Source of the DNA: an uncultured Roseburia sp.
GTDB taxonomy: Bacteria > Bacillota > Clostridia > Lachnospirales > Lachnospiraceae
DNA length: 55,820 bases
Assembly (NCBI GenBank): GCA_934309475.1
Contig: CAKRDK010000014.1
Coordinates: forward strand, 1 to 55,820
Reading direction: 5' to 3'
Below, one piece after another: positions 9,151 through 19,521 of the stretch (position 1 is its first letter; each line of letters opens with the position of its first letter). The notes beneath the pieces are model-generated. The model was given only the letters and a program-made list of their open reading frames with translations, did not search any database and had not been told where the DNA came from. A program made the position numbers and the translations under genes.

Positions 9151-9246
9151 GTTACTAAAACCTCGTTTCCTTTTCTGTCTTTTATCTATTTTGTAATGAA
9201 ATCCTCCGGCATAGCACCGGAACATTCCAAACAATGCTTTGTTATC

Positions 9247-10182
9247 CTATTCCTCTTCGGAATTCTTTGTCAGATTCTCCTGCACTCTGCGGTACAATTC
9301 CTGGGCTGCATTGTAACCCATCTTTTTCTGTCTGTGGTTGACGGCTGCTGCCTCACAGATAACCGCTAAGTTACGTCCCGGACGAATCGGAAGAGAATGG
9401 CATACTACCTTCTTGCCGAGGAACTCTGTGTATTCTTCCTCAAGTCCAAGACGGTCATAATCGTTATCTTTCTTCCAATCCTCTAACTTGATGACAAGGT
9501 CAATCTGCTGTTTCTCTTTTACACATTCTACACCGAACAGACTCTTGACATCGATGATTCCGATACCACGCAGTTCAATAAAATAACGTGTAATATCCGG
9601 GGAGGTTCCCATCAGGGTACGCTCATTAATCTTACGAATTTCAACTACATCGTCCGTTACAAGTCTGTGACCTCTTCGTACCAGTTCAAGAGCAGCCTCA
9701 CTTTTTCCGATTCCACTCTCGCCCATAATCAGAAGTCCTTCACCGTAAACATCCACCAATACACCATGAATCGTAATACATGGTGCCAGCTGTTCGCTGA
9801 GCACATAAATTAACTCTGCCATAAATTCAGATGTGCCACGCTTTGTTCCCAGAATCGGAACATTACATTCTTCGGCAATCTTTAAAAACAGCTCGTCCGG
9901 CTGCAAATCCCTGCAAAAAATAATACACGGTATATCATATGCCATGAAAGCACGATATATCTCTTCTTTTCTCTTGTTATCAAGCTGCTGCAGATAGGTG
10001 TACTCTACGTTACCGATAATCTGCGTACGTGACTGCTCAAAGTGCTCCAGATAACCACTCAACTGCAAAGCAGGACGGTTTACATCACTCAACACGATAT
10101 GGTGTCCTTTTAACTCCATATCCGGGAGATAATTTTTCAGATCCATAATCTGCATAATTTTTGATACTGCTACACCACTCAT
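9247..10182 (-). CDS. hprK: HPr kinase/phosphorylase
   Basis: 311 aa. Phosphorylates, and under low energy dephosphorylates, the regulatory serine of HPr and Crh, controlling CcpA-type catabolite repression. Seen: P-loop GESGIGKSEAALELVRRGH at ~155-175, VTDDVVEIRK, family signature ELRGIGIIDVKSLFG, and C-terminal PIRPGRNLAVICEAAA. The start at 10182 (MSGVAVSKI) is chosen for GGAG 9 nt upstream; the longer frame from 10197 has no ribosome site. Its likely partner, the Crh-like protein with an intact Ser site, is encoded at 4643-4894. Confidence 0.95.
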   Translation of the reverse strand: MSGVAVSKIMQIMDLKNYLPDMELKGHHIVLSDVNRPALQLSGYLEHFEQSRTQIIGNVEYTYLQQLDNKRKEEIYRAFMAYDIPCIIFCRDLQPDELFLKIAEECNVPILGTKRGTSEFMAELIYVLSEQLAPCITIHGVLVDVYGEGLLIMGESGIGKSEAALELVRRGHRLVTDDVVEIRKINERTLMGTSPDITRYFIELRGIGIIDVKSLFGVECVKEKQQIDLVIKLEDWKKDNDYDRLGLEEEYTEFLGKKVVCHSLPIRPGRNLAVICEAAAVNHRQKKMGYNAAQELYRRVQENLTKNSEEE

Positions 10183-10270
10183 ACCCGTATTCTCCATTTC
10201 GTAAATTTAATTGTCATCAGGCCACTCTTCCTTTACGCCATCATACCACAGAACTCGCCATTCTTCAACT

Positions 10271-12157
10271 CTAAGGCGTATCGTTTTCTTCCTTCCGGAA
10301 AAACGCATAAACCGCCCGCGCAGCCTGTTCATTCATGGATGGCGTGTCCGCAATATCTGCCTCTGTTGCCGCCTTGATGGCGTCTAATGACTGATATTTT
10401 TTCATTAATGCTTTTCTTCTCGACGGTCCGATTCCCGGTATGTCATCTAAAATAGAATGTACCTGCTCTTTGCTACGCAAAGAACGGTGATACTCAATGG
10501 CAAACCGGTGCGCCTCGTCCTGAATCCTTGTAATCAGTTTAAATCCTTCCGAATGACGGTCAATCGGTATCTCGACGTTGTTAAAATACAAGCCCCTGGT
10601 GCGGTGATTGTCATCTTTTACCATTCCACAAACCGGAATATTTAAGTGAAGCTCGTCTAACACTTTCAGCGCAATATTGACCTGACCGCGTCCACCATCC
10701 ATCATGATAATATCCGGGAATCTGGTAAAACTTCCATACTCCCCGGAAAGTTCTTTTTCTGCCAATTCTTCCTGCTCCCGCATTCCGTGGGTAAAACGTC
10801 TCGTCAGCACTTCATGCATGGAAGCATAGTCATCCGGCCCTGTAATCGTCTTTAACTTAAATTTGCGGTAATCGCTCCGCTTCGGCTTTCCTTTTTCATA
10901 GACGACCATAGAACCTACCGTCTCAAATCCGTTGATATTGGAAATATCGAATGCCTCCACTCTCGAAAGGTGTTCCATGCCGAGCAGCTGCTCAATCTCT
11001 TTCATTGCCCCGATGGTTCTTCCCTCTTCACGCCGCAGTTTTTCCCGATCCTGGCTTAAGACAAGCTTTGCATTTTTCTGTGCCAGCTCGACTAACTTTT
11101 CCTTCATTCCCTTCTGTGGAACGCGAATTGTCACCTTGCTTCCCCGCTTTTGGGATAACCATTCCGAAATAACTTCCCGCTCTGCAATGTCCATCTGCAA
11201 CATGATTTCCCTCGGCAGGAACGGTGTTCCCGAATAGAACTGTTTTATGAACGTAGTTAAAATTTGTTCTTTGGTGTCTTCACTTCCCACTTTCACATAA
11301 AAGTGGTCCCTGCCAATTAGTTTTCCATCGCGGATAAAAAAGACCTGCACCACCGCATCCCTGTCGTCTGCCGCAAGGGCGATGATGTCCTTATCCTCTC
11401 CATCCGTGTGTGTAATCTTCTGCTTCTGTGCCACCTGCCGCACGCTGCCAAGCAAATCCCGGTATTCCGCCGCTTTCTCGAACTCCATCTGCTCCGATGC
11501 TTCCAGCATCTTCTCTTCCAATTCCTTCATAATCGGCGCATAATTTCCATTTAAAAAGTCAAGTGCCTTTTCGACGCGCTCGTGGTAGTCTTCTTTGGAA
11601 ATGTAGCCCTGACATGGTGCAGAACACTGCTTGATATGGTAATTCAGACAAGGTCTGTCTTTTCCGATGTCGCGTGGCAGCGTGCGGTTGCAGGTACGCA
11701 GATGATACAGTTTATTTATCATCTCAATCGTGTCCTTTACAGCACCGGCACTGGTGTACGGTCCAAAATAACGTGACTTGTCTTTTTTCTGCTGACGTGA
11801 AAAAAGAACCCTCGGAAAGTCTTCCCCAAGCGTCACTTTTATATACGGATACGTCTTATCATCCCGGAGCATCGTGTTATACTTTGGTTTGTGTTCCTTA
11901 ATCAGGTTACATTCCAACACAAGTGCTTCCAGTTCGGAATCCGTCACAATATACTCAAAGCGGGCAATCTGTTTCACCATCTGGGCTTTCTTGATTCCCT
12001 CGTTATGGCTTGCCTGAAAATACTGATGTACTCTCTTGGTCAGACTGACCGCTTTTCCAATATAAATTATGGCATCTTTTTCATCATGCATAATATAAAC
12101 TCCCGGCTGATCCGGGAGTTTCTTTAATTCTTCTTCAATTAAAAACATACGCTTCAC
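10271..12157 (-). CDS. uvrC: Excinuclease ABC subunit C
   Basis: 628 aa. Makes the dual incisions in nucleotide excision repair with UvrA and UvrB. Domains: GIY-YIG nuclease at ~15-95 (PGVYIMHD ... IIYIGKA), Cys-rich patch ([18 protein letters not shown]), UVR motif at ~205-240, RNase-H-like C-terminal nuclease ([20 protein letters not shown]), and helix-hairpin-helix [16 protein letters not shown] at ~575. The first codon is GTG at 12157; an in-frame ATG three codons later (12148) is an equally plausible start. Starts 14 nt after ftsH, so the two are probably cotranscribed. Confidence 0.95.
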   Translation of the reverse strand: MKRMFLIEEELKKLPDQPGVYIMHDEKDAIIYIGKAVSLTKRVHQYFQASHNEGIKKAQMVKQIARFEYIVTDSELEALVLECNLIKEHKPKYNTMLRDDKTYPYIKVTLGEDFPRVLFSRQQKKDKSRYFGPYTSAGAVKDTIEMINKLYHLRTCNRTLPRDIGKDRPCLNYHIKQCSAPCQGYISKEDYHERVEKALDFLNGNYAPIMKELEEKMLEASEQMEFEKAAEYRDLLGSVRQVAQKQKITHTDGEDKDIIALAADDRDAVVQVFFIRDGKLIGRDHFYVKVGSEDTKEQILTTFIKQFYSGTPFLPREIMLQMDIAEREVISEWLSQKRGSKVTIRVPQKGMKEKLVELAQKNAKLVLSQDREKLRREEGRTIGAMKEIEQLLGMEHLSRVEAFDISNINGFETVGSMVVYEKGKPKRSDYRKFKLKTITGPDDYASMHEVLTRRFTHGMREQEELAEKELSGEYGSFTRFPDIIMMDGGRGQVNIALKVLDELHLNIPVCGMVKDDNHRTRGLYFNNVEIPIDRHSEGFKLITRIQDEAHRFAIEYHRSLRSKEQVHSILDDIPGIGPSRRKALMKKYQSLDAIKAATEADIADTPSMNEQAARAVYAFFRKEENDTP

Positions 12158-12171
12158 TCTTTTACTTCTTT

Positions 12172-14208
12172 TTACGAATGGGTGGTATCGTTTGCTGTCA
12201 CATCCACAAAGCTTCCTTTCGGAAGGTCGTCTTCAAACATATCCTCCGTCAGGTCAGTTCGTGCTGATTCCTGCTCCTTTTTCTCTTCTTCCGGATCCGG
12301 AAGTCCCTTGATTTCACGGAAAATCTTCATGAATTCTTTTCCGGTAATCGTCTCATGCTCATACAAATAATCGGAAATCTTATCGAGTGCCTCACGGTTT
12401 TCCACCAGAAGCCGCATTGCTTCGTCGTATGCATTGTTGATGATGTTAAGTACCTCACCGTCAATCTGTGCCGCTGTATCCTCACCACAGATTAAGCCGG
12501 CACGGTTATCGAGATACTGGTTCTCCACCGTTGCAAGACACATCATTCCAAACTTATCTGACATACCATACTGTGTTACCATGGCACGCGCGATTGCCGT
12601 TGCGCTCTCGATATCGTTTGCGGCACCACTTGTCGCAGAGTTGAATACCAGCATCTCCGCTGCACGTCCTGCCATGTAAGTGGTAATCTTCGCAAGAAGT
12701 TCATCCTTTGTCTGTAAAAATTTCTCTTCTTCCGGTGTCTGCAATGTATAACCCAACGCGCCCATCGTTCTCGGTACAATCGTAATCTTTTGTACCGGTT
12801 CTGTATTCTTCTGCAAAGCAGTTACAATCGCATGACCAACTTCATGGTAAGAGACAATCTTACGCTCCTTATCACTCATGACACGGTCTTTCTTCTCTTT
12901 ACCGCCGACTGCCACAAGTTCAAATGCCTCGAACAAATCGCTCTGATTGACGTATTTACGCTGATTCTTAACTGCATTGATGGCTGCCTCGTTAATCATA
13001 TTCGCAAGGTCAGAACCTACCAGACCTGCCGTTGCAAGTGCAAGTGCATCCAAATCAACGGTCTCATCCATCAGTACATCTTTGGAATGTACTTTCAAGG
13101 TCTCAAGTCTTCCTTTTAAATCAGGCTTATCTACAATGATACGACGGTCAAAACGTCCCGGACGGAGTAATGCCTTATCTAAGACTTCCGGACGGTTCGT
13201 TGCCGCTAAAATAAGTAATCCCTTGGAACTGTCAAAACCGTCCATCTCAGCTAACAACTGGTTCAGCGTCTGCTCACGCTCGTCGTTGCCGCCATATCTG
13301 GAATCACGGCTCTTACCGATGGCATCAATCTCATCGATAAAAATAATACATGGTGCCTGCTTCTGCGCTTCCTTAAACAAATCACGCACACGGGATGCAC
13401 CTACGCCGACAAACATCTCGACGAAATCAGAACCTGCCAGTGAGAAAAACGGAACCTTTGCCTCACCTGCAACTGCTTTGGCAAGAAGTGTCTTACCGGT
13501 ACCGGGAGGGCCGACTAAAAGTGCTCCCTTCGGCAGCTTCGCACCGATATCACGATACTTTTTCGGATTGTGTAGGAAATCAACCACTTCCTGCAATGAT
13601 TCTTTTGCCTCGTCCTGTCCCGCTACATCTTTAAATGTAACTCCTGTCTGCTTCTCCACGTAAACTTTCGCGGTGCTTTTTCCAACACCCATTGCGCCGC
13701 CGCCCATTTTCCGCATGAGGAAGAAGAGCAGTACCCACACAATTACAAGTGGAATCAGGTATGATAAAATGCTGATCATCCAGCTTGAAGTGTTATCCGG
13801 GATCACTCCGTACACCTCTACGCCATTGTCCTCTAAGGTCTTATACAATTCCGGGTTTGCAACAATACCACAGTAATATGTCTTATCTGTCACTGCCGAA
13901 TAAATGCTGTTCTCGGACTTCTCATCCTTATCTTTAACCGGTGTGATGTCAATCTGGTAGTTGCCGATTTCAACCGATTCCACCTTGCCATCCTTCACCA
14001 TCTGAATAAACTCCGTATAGGAAATCTCCTCCGAACTCATCTGTGAATAACGATTACTAATCAGACTCATAATAAAAAGTGCAATCAGCGAAACGAGAAT
14101 GAATCCCATCAGCATCTGACCATTATGATTTCCTTTATTATTGCCATTTTTATTATTGTCATTCTTATTGTTATTTATCTCATTATTGTTTGATCCTTGG
14201 TTGTCCAT
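12172..14208 (-). CDS. ftsH: ATP-dependent zinc metalloprotease FtsH
   Basis: 678 aa membrane-bound AAA protease for membrane-protein quality control. Order: Asn/Lys-rich cytoplasmic tail (1-30), membrane segment ~33-50, extracytoplasmic domain, second segment ~145-165 ([17 protein letters not shown]), AAA domain with Walker [14 protein letters not shown], Walker [11 protein letters not shown] and [23 protein letters not shown], then zinc protease motif HEVGH with a further acidic ligand downstream. C-terminal acidic tail. The unusually Asn-rich N-terminus is a low-complexity extension, common in this group. GGAAAGGAT precedes the ATG, and a good sigma-A promoter lies upstream. Confidence 0.96.
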   Translation of the reverse strand: MDNQGSNNNEINNNKNDNNKNGNNKGNHNGQMLMGFILVSLIALFIMSLISNRYSQMSSEEISYTEFIQMVKDGKVESVEIGNYQIDITPVKDKDEKSENSIYSAVTDKTYYCGIVANPELYKTLEDNGVEVYGVIPDNTSSWMISILSYLIPLVIVWVLLFFLMRKMGGGAMGVGKSTAKVYVEKQTGVTFKDVAGQDEAKESLQEVVDFLHNPKKYRDIGAKLPKGALLVGPPGTGKTLLAKAVAGEAKVPFFSLAGSDFVEMFVGVGASRVRDLFKEAQKQAPCIIFIDEIDAIGKSRDSRYGGNDEREQTLNQLLAEMDGFDSSKGLLILAATNRPEVLDKALLRPGRFDRRIIVDKPDLKGRLETLKVHSKDVLMDETVDLDALALATAGLVGSDLANMINEAAINAVKNQRKYVNQSDLFEAFELVAVGGKEKKDRVMSDKERKIVSYHEVGHAIVTALQKNTEPVQKITIVPRTMGALGYTLQTPEEEKFLQTKDELLAKITTYMAGRAAEMLVFNSATSGAANDIESATAIARAMVTQYGMSDKFGMMCLATVENQYLDNRAGLICGEDTAAQIDGEVLNIINNAYDEAMRLLVENREALDKISDYLYEHETITGKEFMKIFREIKGLPDPEEEKKEQESARTDLTEDMFEDDLPKGSFVDVTANDTTHS

Positions 14209-14274
14209 AAACTTTTATCCTTTCCATGCCTCTGTTTCTGAATTCGCATTGGTTCTAGTATCAGAATCTACTTT

Positions 14275-14303
14275 ATTATATTGAAAATATGACTTAAAAG
14301 CAA
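14275..14303 (-). promoter_or_regulatory. Sigma-A promoter of ftsH (and downstream uvrC)
   Basis: -35 TTGCTT (14298-14303), 17-nt spacer, -10 TATAAT (14275-14280), about 67 nt before the ftsH start. Confidence 0.75.
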
Positions 14304-14399
14304 TACGTTCTTCATGAACTTTTCGTTTCCTTTCTTAATATTTTCTAAAGTAGAAAAAAGATTTTTACGATTTTACTAGATTTCTTGGGAAACTTGTAA

Positions 14400-14405
14400 T
14401 ATAAT
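14400..14405 (+). promoter_or_regulatory. Candidate -10 box of pyrG
   Basis: Perfect TATAAT about 60 nt before the pyrG start; no convincing -35. The initially transcribed region lacks the G-run used for reiterative-transcription control of Bacillus pyrG. A strong AGGAGG site lies just before the ATG. Confidence 0.5.
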
Positions 14406-14464
14406 ATTTTGGTTATGATTAAAAATAAGCATTTTTTACTATCTATTTTGAGGAGGATAACCCT

Positions 14465-16069
14465 ATGCCTGTAAAATACGTCTTTGTCACCGGTGGTGTT
14501 GTTTCCGGTCTTGGAAAAGGTATCACAGCTGCTTCTTTAGGAAGATTATTAAAAGCTCGTGGATACAAAGTGACTATGCAGAAATTTGACCCATATATCA
14601 ACATCGACCCTGGTACCATGAACCCAATCCAGCACGGAGAAGTTTTCGTAACGGATGACGGTGCAGAAACTGACCTTGATCTTGGTCATTATGAGCGTTT
14701 CATTGACGAAAGTTTAACAAAGAATTCCAACGTTACAACCGGTAAAGTTTACTGGTCCGTTCTTCAGAAAGAGCGTCGTGGTGACTACGGCGGAGGAACC
14801 GTTCAGGTAATTCCACACATCACAAATGAAATCAAGAGCCGTTTCTACCGCAACTTCACTTCCGAAGATACTCATATTGCAATCATCGAAGTCGGTGGAA
14901 CTGTCGGTGATATTGAAAGTCAGCCATTCTTAGAGTCCATTCGTCAGTTCCAGCACGAAGTAGGACGCGAAAACGCTATTTTAATTCACGTAACTTTAAT
15001 TCCATACATCAAAGCTTCCGGCGAATTAAAAACAAAACCTACCCAGGCAAGCGTAAAAGAACTTCAGGGTATGGGAATCCAGCCGGACATCATCGTCTGC
15101 CGTTCCGAGCAGCCGCTTGACCAGGGCTTAAAAGATAAGATTGCTCTGTTCTGTAATGTGCCAAGTGACCACGTTCTACAGAACTTAGACGTTGAGTATT
15201 TATATGAAGCACCTCTTGCCATGGAAAAAGAAAATCTTGCAAAAGTTGCATGTGAGTCTCTCCATTTAGATTGCCCAGAACCTGATTTAAAAGACTGGGA
15301 AGCTATGGTAGATGCTCTCCGCCATCCAAATAAGGAAGTTAAGATTGCACTTGTCGGCAAATATATTGCTTTACACGATGCGTACATCTCTGTTGTGGAG
15401 GCTTTAAAACATGGTGGAATCGCCGAGCGTGCAACCGTTGACATCAAATGGATTGACTCCGAAGAGTTGACAGACGATACCGTTGACGACTTATTGGGCG
15501 ATGTTTCCGGTATTCTTGTTCCAGGCGGATTCGGTGTACGCGGTGTGGAAGGTAAAATCCTTGCTGCAAAATACGCACGTGAACACAAAGTTCCATTCCT
15601 CGGCTTATGTCTTGGTATGCAGGTCGCAATCATTGAATTTGCAAGAAATGTCTGCGGATTCCACGATGCACACAGCATAGAATTAGATCCGAACACAACA
15701 CATCCTGTTATCGCTTTAATGCCGGATCAGAATGGTGTGGAAGATATCGGTGGTACTTTAAGACTTGGTTCTTACCCATGTATCTTAGATAAGACTTCAA
15801 AAGCTTATGAAGTATACGGAACCGAAGAAATCCACGAACGTCACCGTCACCGTTATGAGGTAAACAACGATTTCCGTTCTACATTAACAGAGCACGGCAT
15901 GAAGCTTTGCGGTACTTCTCCGGACGGACGTATCGTCGAAATGGTGGAGCTTCCAGATCATCCATGGTATGTGGCTACACAGGCGCACCCTGAATTAAAG
16001 TCACGTCCAAACAGACCACATCCACTGTTCCACGGCTTTGTAGAAGCTGCAACGAAGTGCAAAAGATAG
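14465..16069 (+). CDS. pyrG: CTP synthase (glutamine hydrolysing)
   Basis: 534 aa, converts UTP to CTP using ATP and glutamine, the last step of de novo pyrimidine nucleotide synthesis. N-terminal synthetase: [20 protein letters not shown] loop, [12 protein letters not shown], and [14 protein letters not shown]-terminal class I glutamine amidotransferase from ~290: [10 protein letters not shown], nucleophile in [11 protein letters not shown], and catalytic His/Glu in [15 protein letters not shown] [12 protein letters not shown]. Monocistronic. Codon use and GC are visibly higher than in the AT-rich island that begins right after it. Confidence 0.97.
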   Translation: MPVKYVFVTGGVVSGLGKGITAASLGRLLKARGYKVTMQKFDPYINIDPGTMNPIQHGEVFVTDDGAETDLDLGHYERFIDESLTKNSNVTTGKVYWSVLQKERRGDYGGGTVQVIPHITNEIKSRFYRNFTSEDTHIAIIEVGGTVGDIESQPFLESIRQFQHEVGRENAILIHVTLIPYIKASGELKTKPTQASVKELQGMGIQPDIIVCRSEQPLDQGLKDKIALFCNVPSDHVLQNLDVEYLYEAPLAMEKENLAKVACESLHLDCPEPDLKDWEAMVDALRHPNKEVKIALVGKYIALHDAYISVVEALKHGGIAERATVDIKWIDSEELTDDTVDDLLGDVSGILVPGGFGVRGVEGKILAAKYAREHKVPFLGLCLGMQVAIIEFARNVCGFHDAHSIELDPNTTHPVIALMPDQNGVEDIGGTLRLGSYPCILDKTSKAYEVYGTEEIHERHRHRYEVNNDFRSTLTEHGMKLCGTSPDGRIVEMVELPDHPWYVATQAHPELKSRPNRPHPLFHGFVEAATKCKR

Positions 16070-16100
16070 TAAAAAATAGAATATAAAATATAAAATTATA

Positions 16101-16322
16101 AAGGGTACGAAATGATTTTTCTATCCCGATTGTGGGAATAAGAGCTTCTAAATGTATCTGATGTCATTTGATTCCAGTTGACGCAACCATTCTAAACGAG
16201 CCATCCATGGCTCGTTAGAATTTGTTCTGCCATCTCTTGAAGAACATTGCTGGATAGAAACAGATACATTAAGAAGCTCTAATCCCCTCTCATAGGGATA
16301 GAAAAATTATTTCGTACCTTTT
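16101..16322 (+). repeat. Palindromic element A: long inverted arms around a conserved two-hairpin core
   Basis: Begins 31 nt after the pyrG stop. Outer arms (~16101-16178 and ~16249-16322) are near-perfect complements for more than 60 bp, starting AAGGGTACGAAAT and ending ATTTCGTACCTTTT, with a T-rich tail on the plus strand. Between them is a ~75-nt core with hairpin 1 ACGAGCCAT/ATGGCTCGT and hairpin 2 GTTCT/AGAAC. The core is clearly homologous to element B (32402-32726), but the arms are not. It could act as a giant terminator for pyrG, a structured RNA, or a MITE-like element; no open reading frame is present. Confidence 0.9.
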
Positions 16323-16478
16323 TTATTTTCATTTTTTGTATTCGATTTATTTTGCCATTTTCGTTTGTAGTTGAATGTAGTTGCGATACATAAATTATTA
16401 CTCCAAAGCTTTTTTTAACACAATACCATAAAAATAACTTATATTTCTCTTCACCTTCTTATCCATAGTCATTTGTAT
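16323..16478. other. AT-rich stretch without a convincing gene
   Basis: Lies between element A and the FRG-like remnant. On minus a 22-codon frame at 16398-16466 (MDKKVKRN...) looks coding-like but lacks a ribosome site. It may be further debris of the truncated downstream gene. Confidence 0.3.
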
Positions 16479-16556
16479 TTAATATAAATGAACTATACTG
16501 TTTTCTCCCTTAAGCTCACTTAAATATTCTTCTAATGTTCTAGCTATTTTTATCAT
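16479..16556 (-). pseudogene. 25-codon remnant resembling the N-terminus of an FRG-domain protein
   Basis: Starts with an ATG overlapping the stop of the AAA-TOPRIM gene (ATGA), the arrangement of a translationally coupled next gene, then stops after 25 codons. The peptide (ARTLEEYLSELKG ... SIVHLY) resembles the start of FRG-domain proteins, where a FRGQ motif would normally come next; here a stop codon falls exactly at that point. I infer the final gene of this defence operon was truncated. Short length makes family assignment tentative. Confidence 0.35.
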
Positions 16557-18391
16557 TTGTCATTACAATAATTATATATTTCCTCTAACATTCCATATAT
16601 TTCATCATAATATTTAGCTTTTTCTCTCCCTGCCTCTATCCATCTCTGTGTAAGCATAACCATAGTTGACTCCATACAGGATTTTTGGGAAAAAATAGCC
16701 TGACATATATCTTCTATCGTTTTTTTTGCATTAAAATTATCAATTGGTTTTACTATCATTTTTCCGTATATTTCATCAATTCCATCATATTGCAATACAA
16801 TCGCTTCAGGTATACAATTGCCTGGAAGATAATATAGATGCTTCTCAGCATATTCAAGGTATTTTTTATATGTTTCTATTTTTTGGCTCTCTATGGCTCC
16901 ATTTTTTCCGCCATCAACCAATGCATTTATTATACTATTTGAGGATGTCAAACCTCTTATGCATTCCTCCAACTTTTCAGTATTCTCACTCTCACCAACT
17001 GGTATTTGTGAATATTTTATTAATTTTTGCGGTTTTTTGTCACCATCAAGAATAATAAACACATTATCATACATTTTATCTAATGCTAATATTGGTAAAT
17101 GCCTTGTAACCAGAGTCTCAGCACCACCATGTCTATACTCAACCGAAAAATAATCTTGTATACCCATATCAGATAATAATTTTTCAATAAGTATTCGAGC
17201 TGATACATCTTCACACAAAATCATGTTTTTTCTGTCAATTTCTTCTTTAATATTGTAAAATGCTTCCTTATAATACACATCATTAATTATATCTGTTGTT
17301 CCCTCATCATTGACTTCAAACAATTTAATCGCCTCTTTAGGCATCTTTTCTATTAAAATCGTGGAATGCGTTGATATAATAATTTGATGATGTTTCTTCA
17401 TTGCTATATTCATCAAAAAGAGTTTTAACTTCATTTGTGCACTTGGATGCAATGATACCTCAGGCTCATCCAACAATATAAGCGAATCTCTTTCAGCATC
17501 AATTATCGCACATACCATATTTATTATTGCATTTTCTCCACTTCCAGCATTTGCTTCTGAATAACAGGCACCTTTCTCAGTATGTAAAAGTACTGAATTC
17601 CCCCATGATTGATATATCCTATGATAAATTCTCCGTATTTCAATATACGCCTTTCCCAAAATGAAATTAATTGCCTCTAATTTTTCTCGACCATTTTTCA
17701 TATCTATTACTTCCAAATCATCGTGTAAGATATTTTCAGGGTGATTTGGATATGCAACTTTCTCCCCTTTTAAAGCCTTCCTCAAATACTTTGACTGTTT
17801 CTTTATATATTCCTTTGACTCCTTATTCTTTTGTTCAAATTTTCTTAATTTATGATCTGACTTCGATTTATAAAAATGAAAATATTTATCAAAAGCGCTG
17901 AGTTCACCTCTAAAATCAAAATAAACCACATTCTTCTCTACAGGATAATTTCGCGTTTCATTATCCATATTACCGTCTGGTTTCATACCTATTTTAACAT
18001 CAAGCGCATCACTTTCCCAGTAATCAGGTGCCTTTTTACTATTCTGCCTTTTCTTGACAACCTCTCTTATCCTAGAATATGAATTTTTTTGATATCCATA
18101 AAAATATTTGTTTTTCCCATCCTCTATTGGGTCAACAGCAGTTGTAAACCAATATTCACCTGTGCTCCTCCCTTTAGGGCAGCCATATATAGCCTGTAAT
18201 ACAGAACTCTTTCCAGTTCCATTTTTTCCAACCAACATAGTTACTGGAAAATCAAACTCAATTTTTGAATTCTCCGTCAAATTCTTATATTGAGGAAACT
18301 GTATATATTTTATATAATTCATATATTTATTATCTTTATATCCCTCTCTGATTTTCTCAACCAGCTTATCCAAATCGTTCTCCAAATGCAT
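16553..18391 (-). CDS. AAA ATPase with C-terminal TOPRIM domain (OLD-like), RM-island associated
   Basis: 612 aa. N-terminal ABC/SMC-type ATPase: Walker A GKNGTGKSS at ~55-63, signature AGSGENA ~283-288, Walker B SLILLDEPEVSLHP at ~304-315, H-loop ISTHS ~339-343. A TOPRIM-like nuclease module follows: acidic residue in LCEDVSAR at ~394 and IILDGDKK at ~446-453. This architecture is that of OLD-family nucleases, many of which act in phage defence. The start is the ATG at 18391, with AGGAG 8 nt before it; a GTG two codons upstream lies too close to that site. It follows the HpaII-family nuclease by about 47 nt. Partnership with the RM genes is inferred from operon order. Confidence 0.8.
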   Translation of the reverse strand: MHLENDLDKLVEKIREGYKDNKYMNYIKYIQFPQYKNLTENSKIEFDFPVTMLVGKNGTGKSSVLQAIYGCPKGRSTGEYWFTTAVDPIEDGKNKYFYGYQKNSYSRIREVVKKRQNSKKAPDYWESDALDVKIGMKPDGNMDNETRNYPVEKNVVYFDFRGELSAFDKYFHFYKSKSDHKLRKFEQKNKESKEYIKKQSKYLRKALKGEKVAYPNHPENILHDDLEVIDMKNGREKLEAINFILGKAYIEIRRIYHRIYQSWGNSVLLHTEKGACYSEANAGSGENAIINMVCAIIDAERDSLILLDEPEVSLHPSAQMKLKLFLMNIAMKKHHQIIISTHSTILIEKMPKEAIKLFEVNDEGTTDIINDVYYKEAFYNIKEEIDRKNMILCEDVSARILIEKLLSDMGIQDYFSVEYRHGGAETLVTRHLPILALDKMYDNVFIILDGDKKPQKLIKYSQIPVGESENTEKLEECIRGLTSSNSIINALVDGGKNGAIESQKIETYKKYLEYAEKHLYYLPGNCIPEAIVLQYDGIDEIYGKMIVKPIDNFNAKKTIEDICQAIFSQKSCMESTMVMLTQRWIEAGREKAKYYDEIYGMLEEIYNYCNDK

Positions 18392-18438
18392 TAGCACTAC
18401 TCCTTTATCTAGCAGTCAATATTGTTTTTTTAGTTTTT

Positions 18439-19521
18439 TTACTTAAATCTCACTTGTAAATTCAGCTTAATAAACATCTCTCCATTTACCTCATACAGAC
18501 TCATATATTCATGTCTGCTTGTCGATGCTCTATCAAGAATGGTATTATCCAACAAATACTGTTCAAAGAAATTTCTATTGTAAATATGATAAGCAAGAAT
18601 CTCTCCACTAGCTTTTACGATAATATAACCACCATTTGCCTCATCCAAACCATCCCACTGCTTCGCTGGTTTCATTCCCAATGCACAAGAACACAAGAAT
18701 TTTTTTAGCTTGTATGTATACATCATCGAATCTCCGTAGCCGAGCGGATCTTTTTCTCCAAGTATATCAACAAGTTTTCTACACTCTTTTATGTCCTGTG
18801 TGTAAAAATATAATAACATATTCCCAATAATCTCTGGCATACTGCTATCTATCATTGTCAGATTTCTCTTAAATCCATCATGATTCATTCCATAATATTG
18901 AATCTTTCCATTAAATTCTGCAATTTTAGCCATTTTATCCTTAATCTTTGTTCTAGTATTTATTGCATTAATCTCGTCCGCCTGCTCATATGATATTCCA
19001 GTAACTTTATAAATAAAGTTTGTTGTAAGTCCAGCATTCAGCAATGTAGGTGCATTTCCCACCTCAGATTTAATTGAAAACCCAACATTTCGAATAAAAT
19101 TTGTATGTATATCCTCTATCTGCATAGAAATATCCGTTGTATCAGCAGATGGAGCCTTTATTTTTGTAACCTTTATTCCGTTTGCGAAATTTGCAATCTC
19201 CTCTAATTCAAAACTTCCACTATGGCTTGAAATTTCTCGTAATAACCTATCCGCCTGTTTCTCCATTTCTATTCTTTCAATTGATAATATTTCTTGCGAT
19301 TGTATTTCCACGCTTATCCGCTTATCCCGAATCACATAATCAATAACTTCACCTTTGATTTCTTCTCTCATAACCTTTAATATCGGATAATATACGTTAT
19401 CTATTTTTTCAACTCTTTCATTTGCTGCATACACTCTTCCCTGACTGAGGAGTTTCAGGAAAACATATAACTCCGACCATTCCCCTTTGTTACCTGACAT
19501 TCTTCCATTTTTATCTGACAT
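18439..19521 (-). CDS. HpaII-family type II restriction endonuclease
   Basis: 360 aa. The N-terminal segment SGNKGEWSELYVFLKLL followed by RVYAAN and YPILKVMREE matches what I recall of HpaII (recognises CCGG). Downstream, IDYVIRDKRISVEIQSQ may hold the acidic nuclease residues. It overlaps the C5-methylase gene by 11 nt, the usual tight coupling of a type II pair. The start at 19521 has GAGGTG 7-8 nt upstream; an in-frame ATG at 19500 (MSGNKGEW) is a possible alternative. Cleavage specificity CCGG is an inference from family. Confidence 0.82.
   Translation of the reverse strand: MSDKNGRMSGNKGEWSELYVFLKLLSQGRVYAANERVEKIDNVYYPILKVMREEIKGEVIDYVIRDKRISVEIQSQEILSIERIEMEKQADRLLREISSHSGSFELEEIANFANGIKVTKIKAPSADTTDISMQIEDIHTNFIRNVGFSIKSEVGNAPTLLNAGLTTNFIYKVTGISYEQADEINAINTRTKIKDKMAKIAEFNGKIQYYGMNHDGFKRNLTMIDSSMPEIIGNMLLYFYTQDIKECRKLVDILGEKDPLGYGDSMMYTYKLKKFLCSCALGMKPAKQWDGLDEANGGYIIVKASGEILAYHIYNRNFFEQYLLDNTILDRASTSRHEYMSLYEVNGEMFIKLNLQVRFK

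Noticed and set aside
12977..13663. 228-codon plus-strand frame opposite ftsH
   Set aside because: Fully antisense to the strongly conserved AAA domain of ftsH; composition (Ser/Arg/Pro-rich) is that of a shadow frame.
14406..14464. Attenuator or G-run control of pyrG as in Bacillus
   Set aside because: No GGG run near the likely transcription start and no leader hairpin seen.
15064..15696. 210-codon minus-strand frame opposite pyrG
   Set aside because: Antisense to the conserved CTP synthase sequence, with no own start signal.
16101..16322. Element A as an insertion sequence with transposase
   Set aside because: Only 222 bp and no coding frame; target duplications are not convincing, so at most a MITE-like element.
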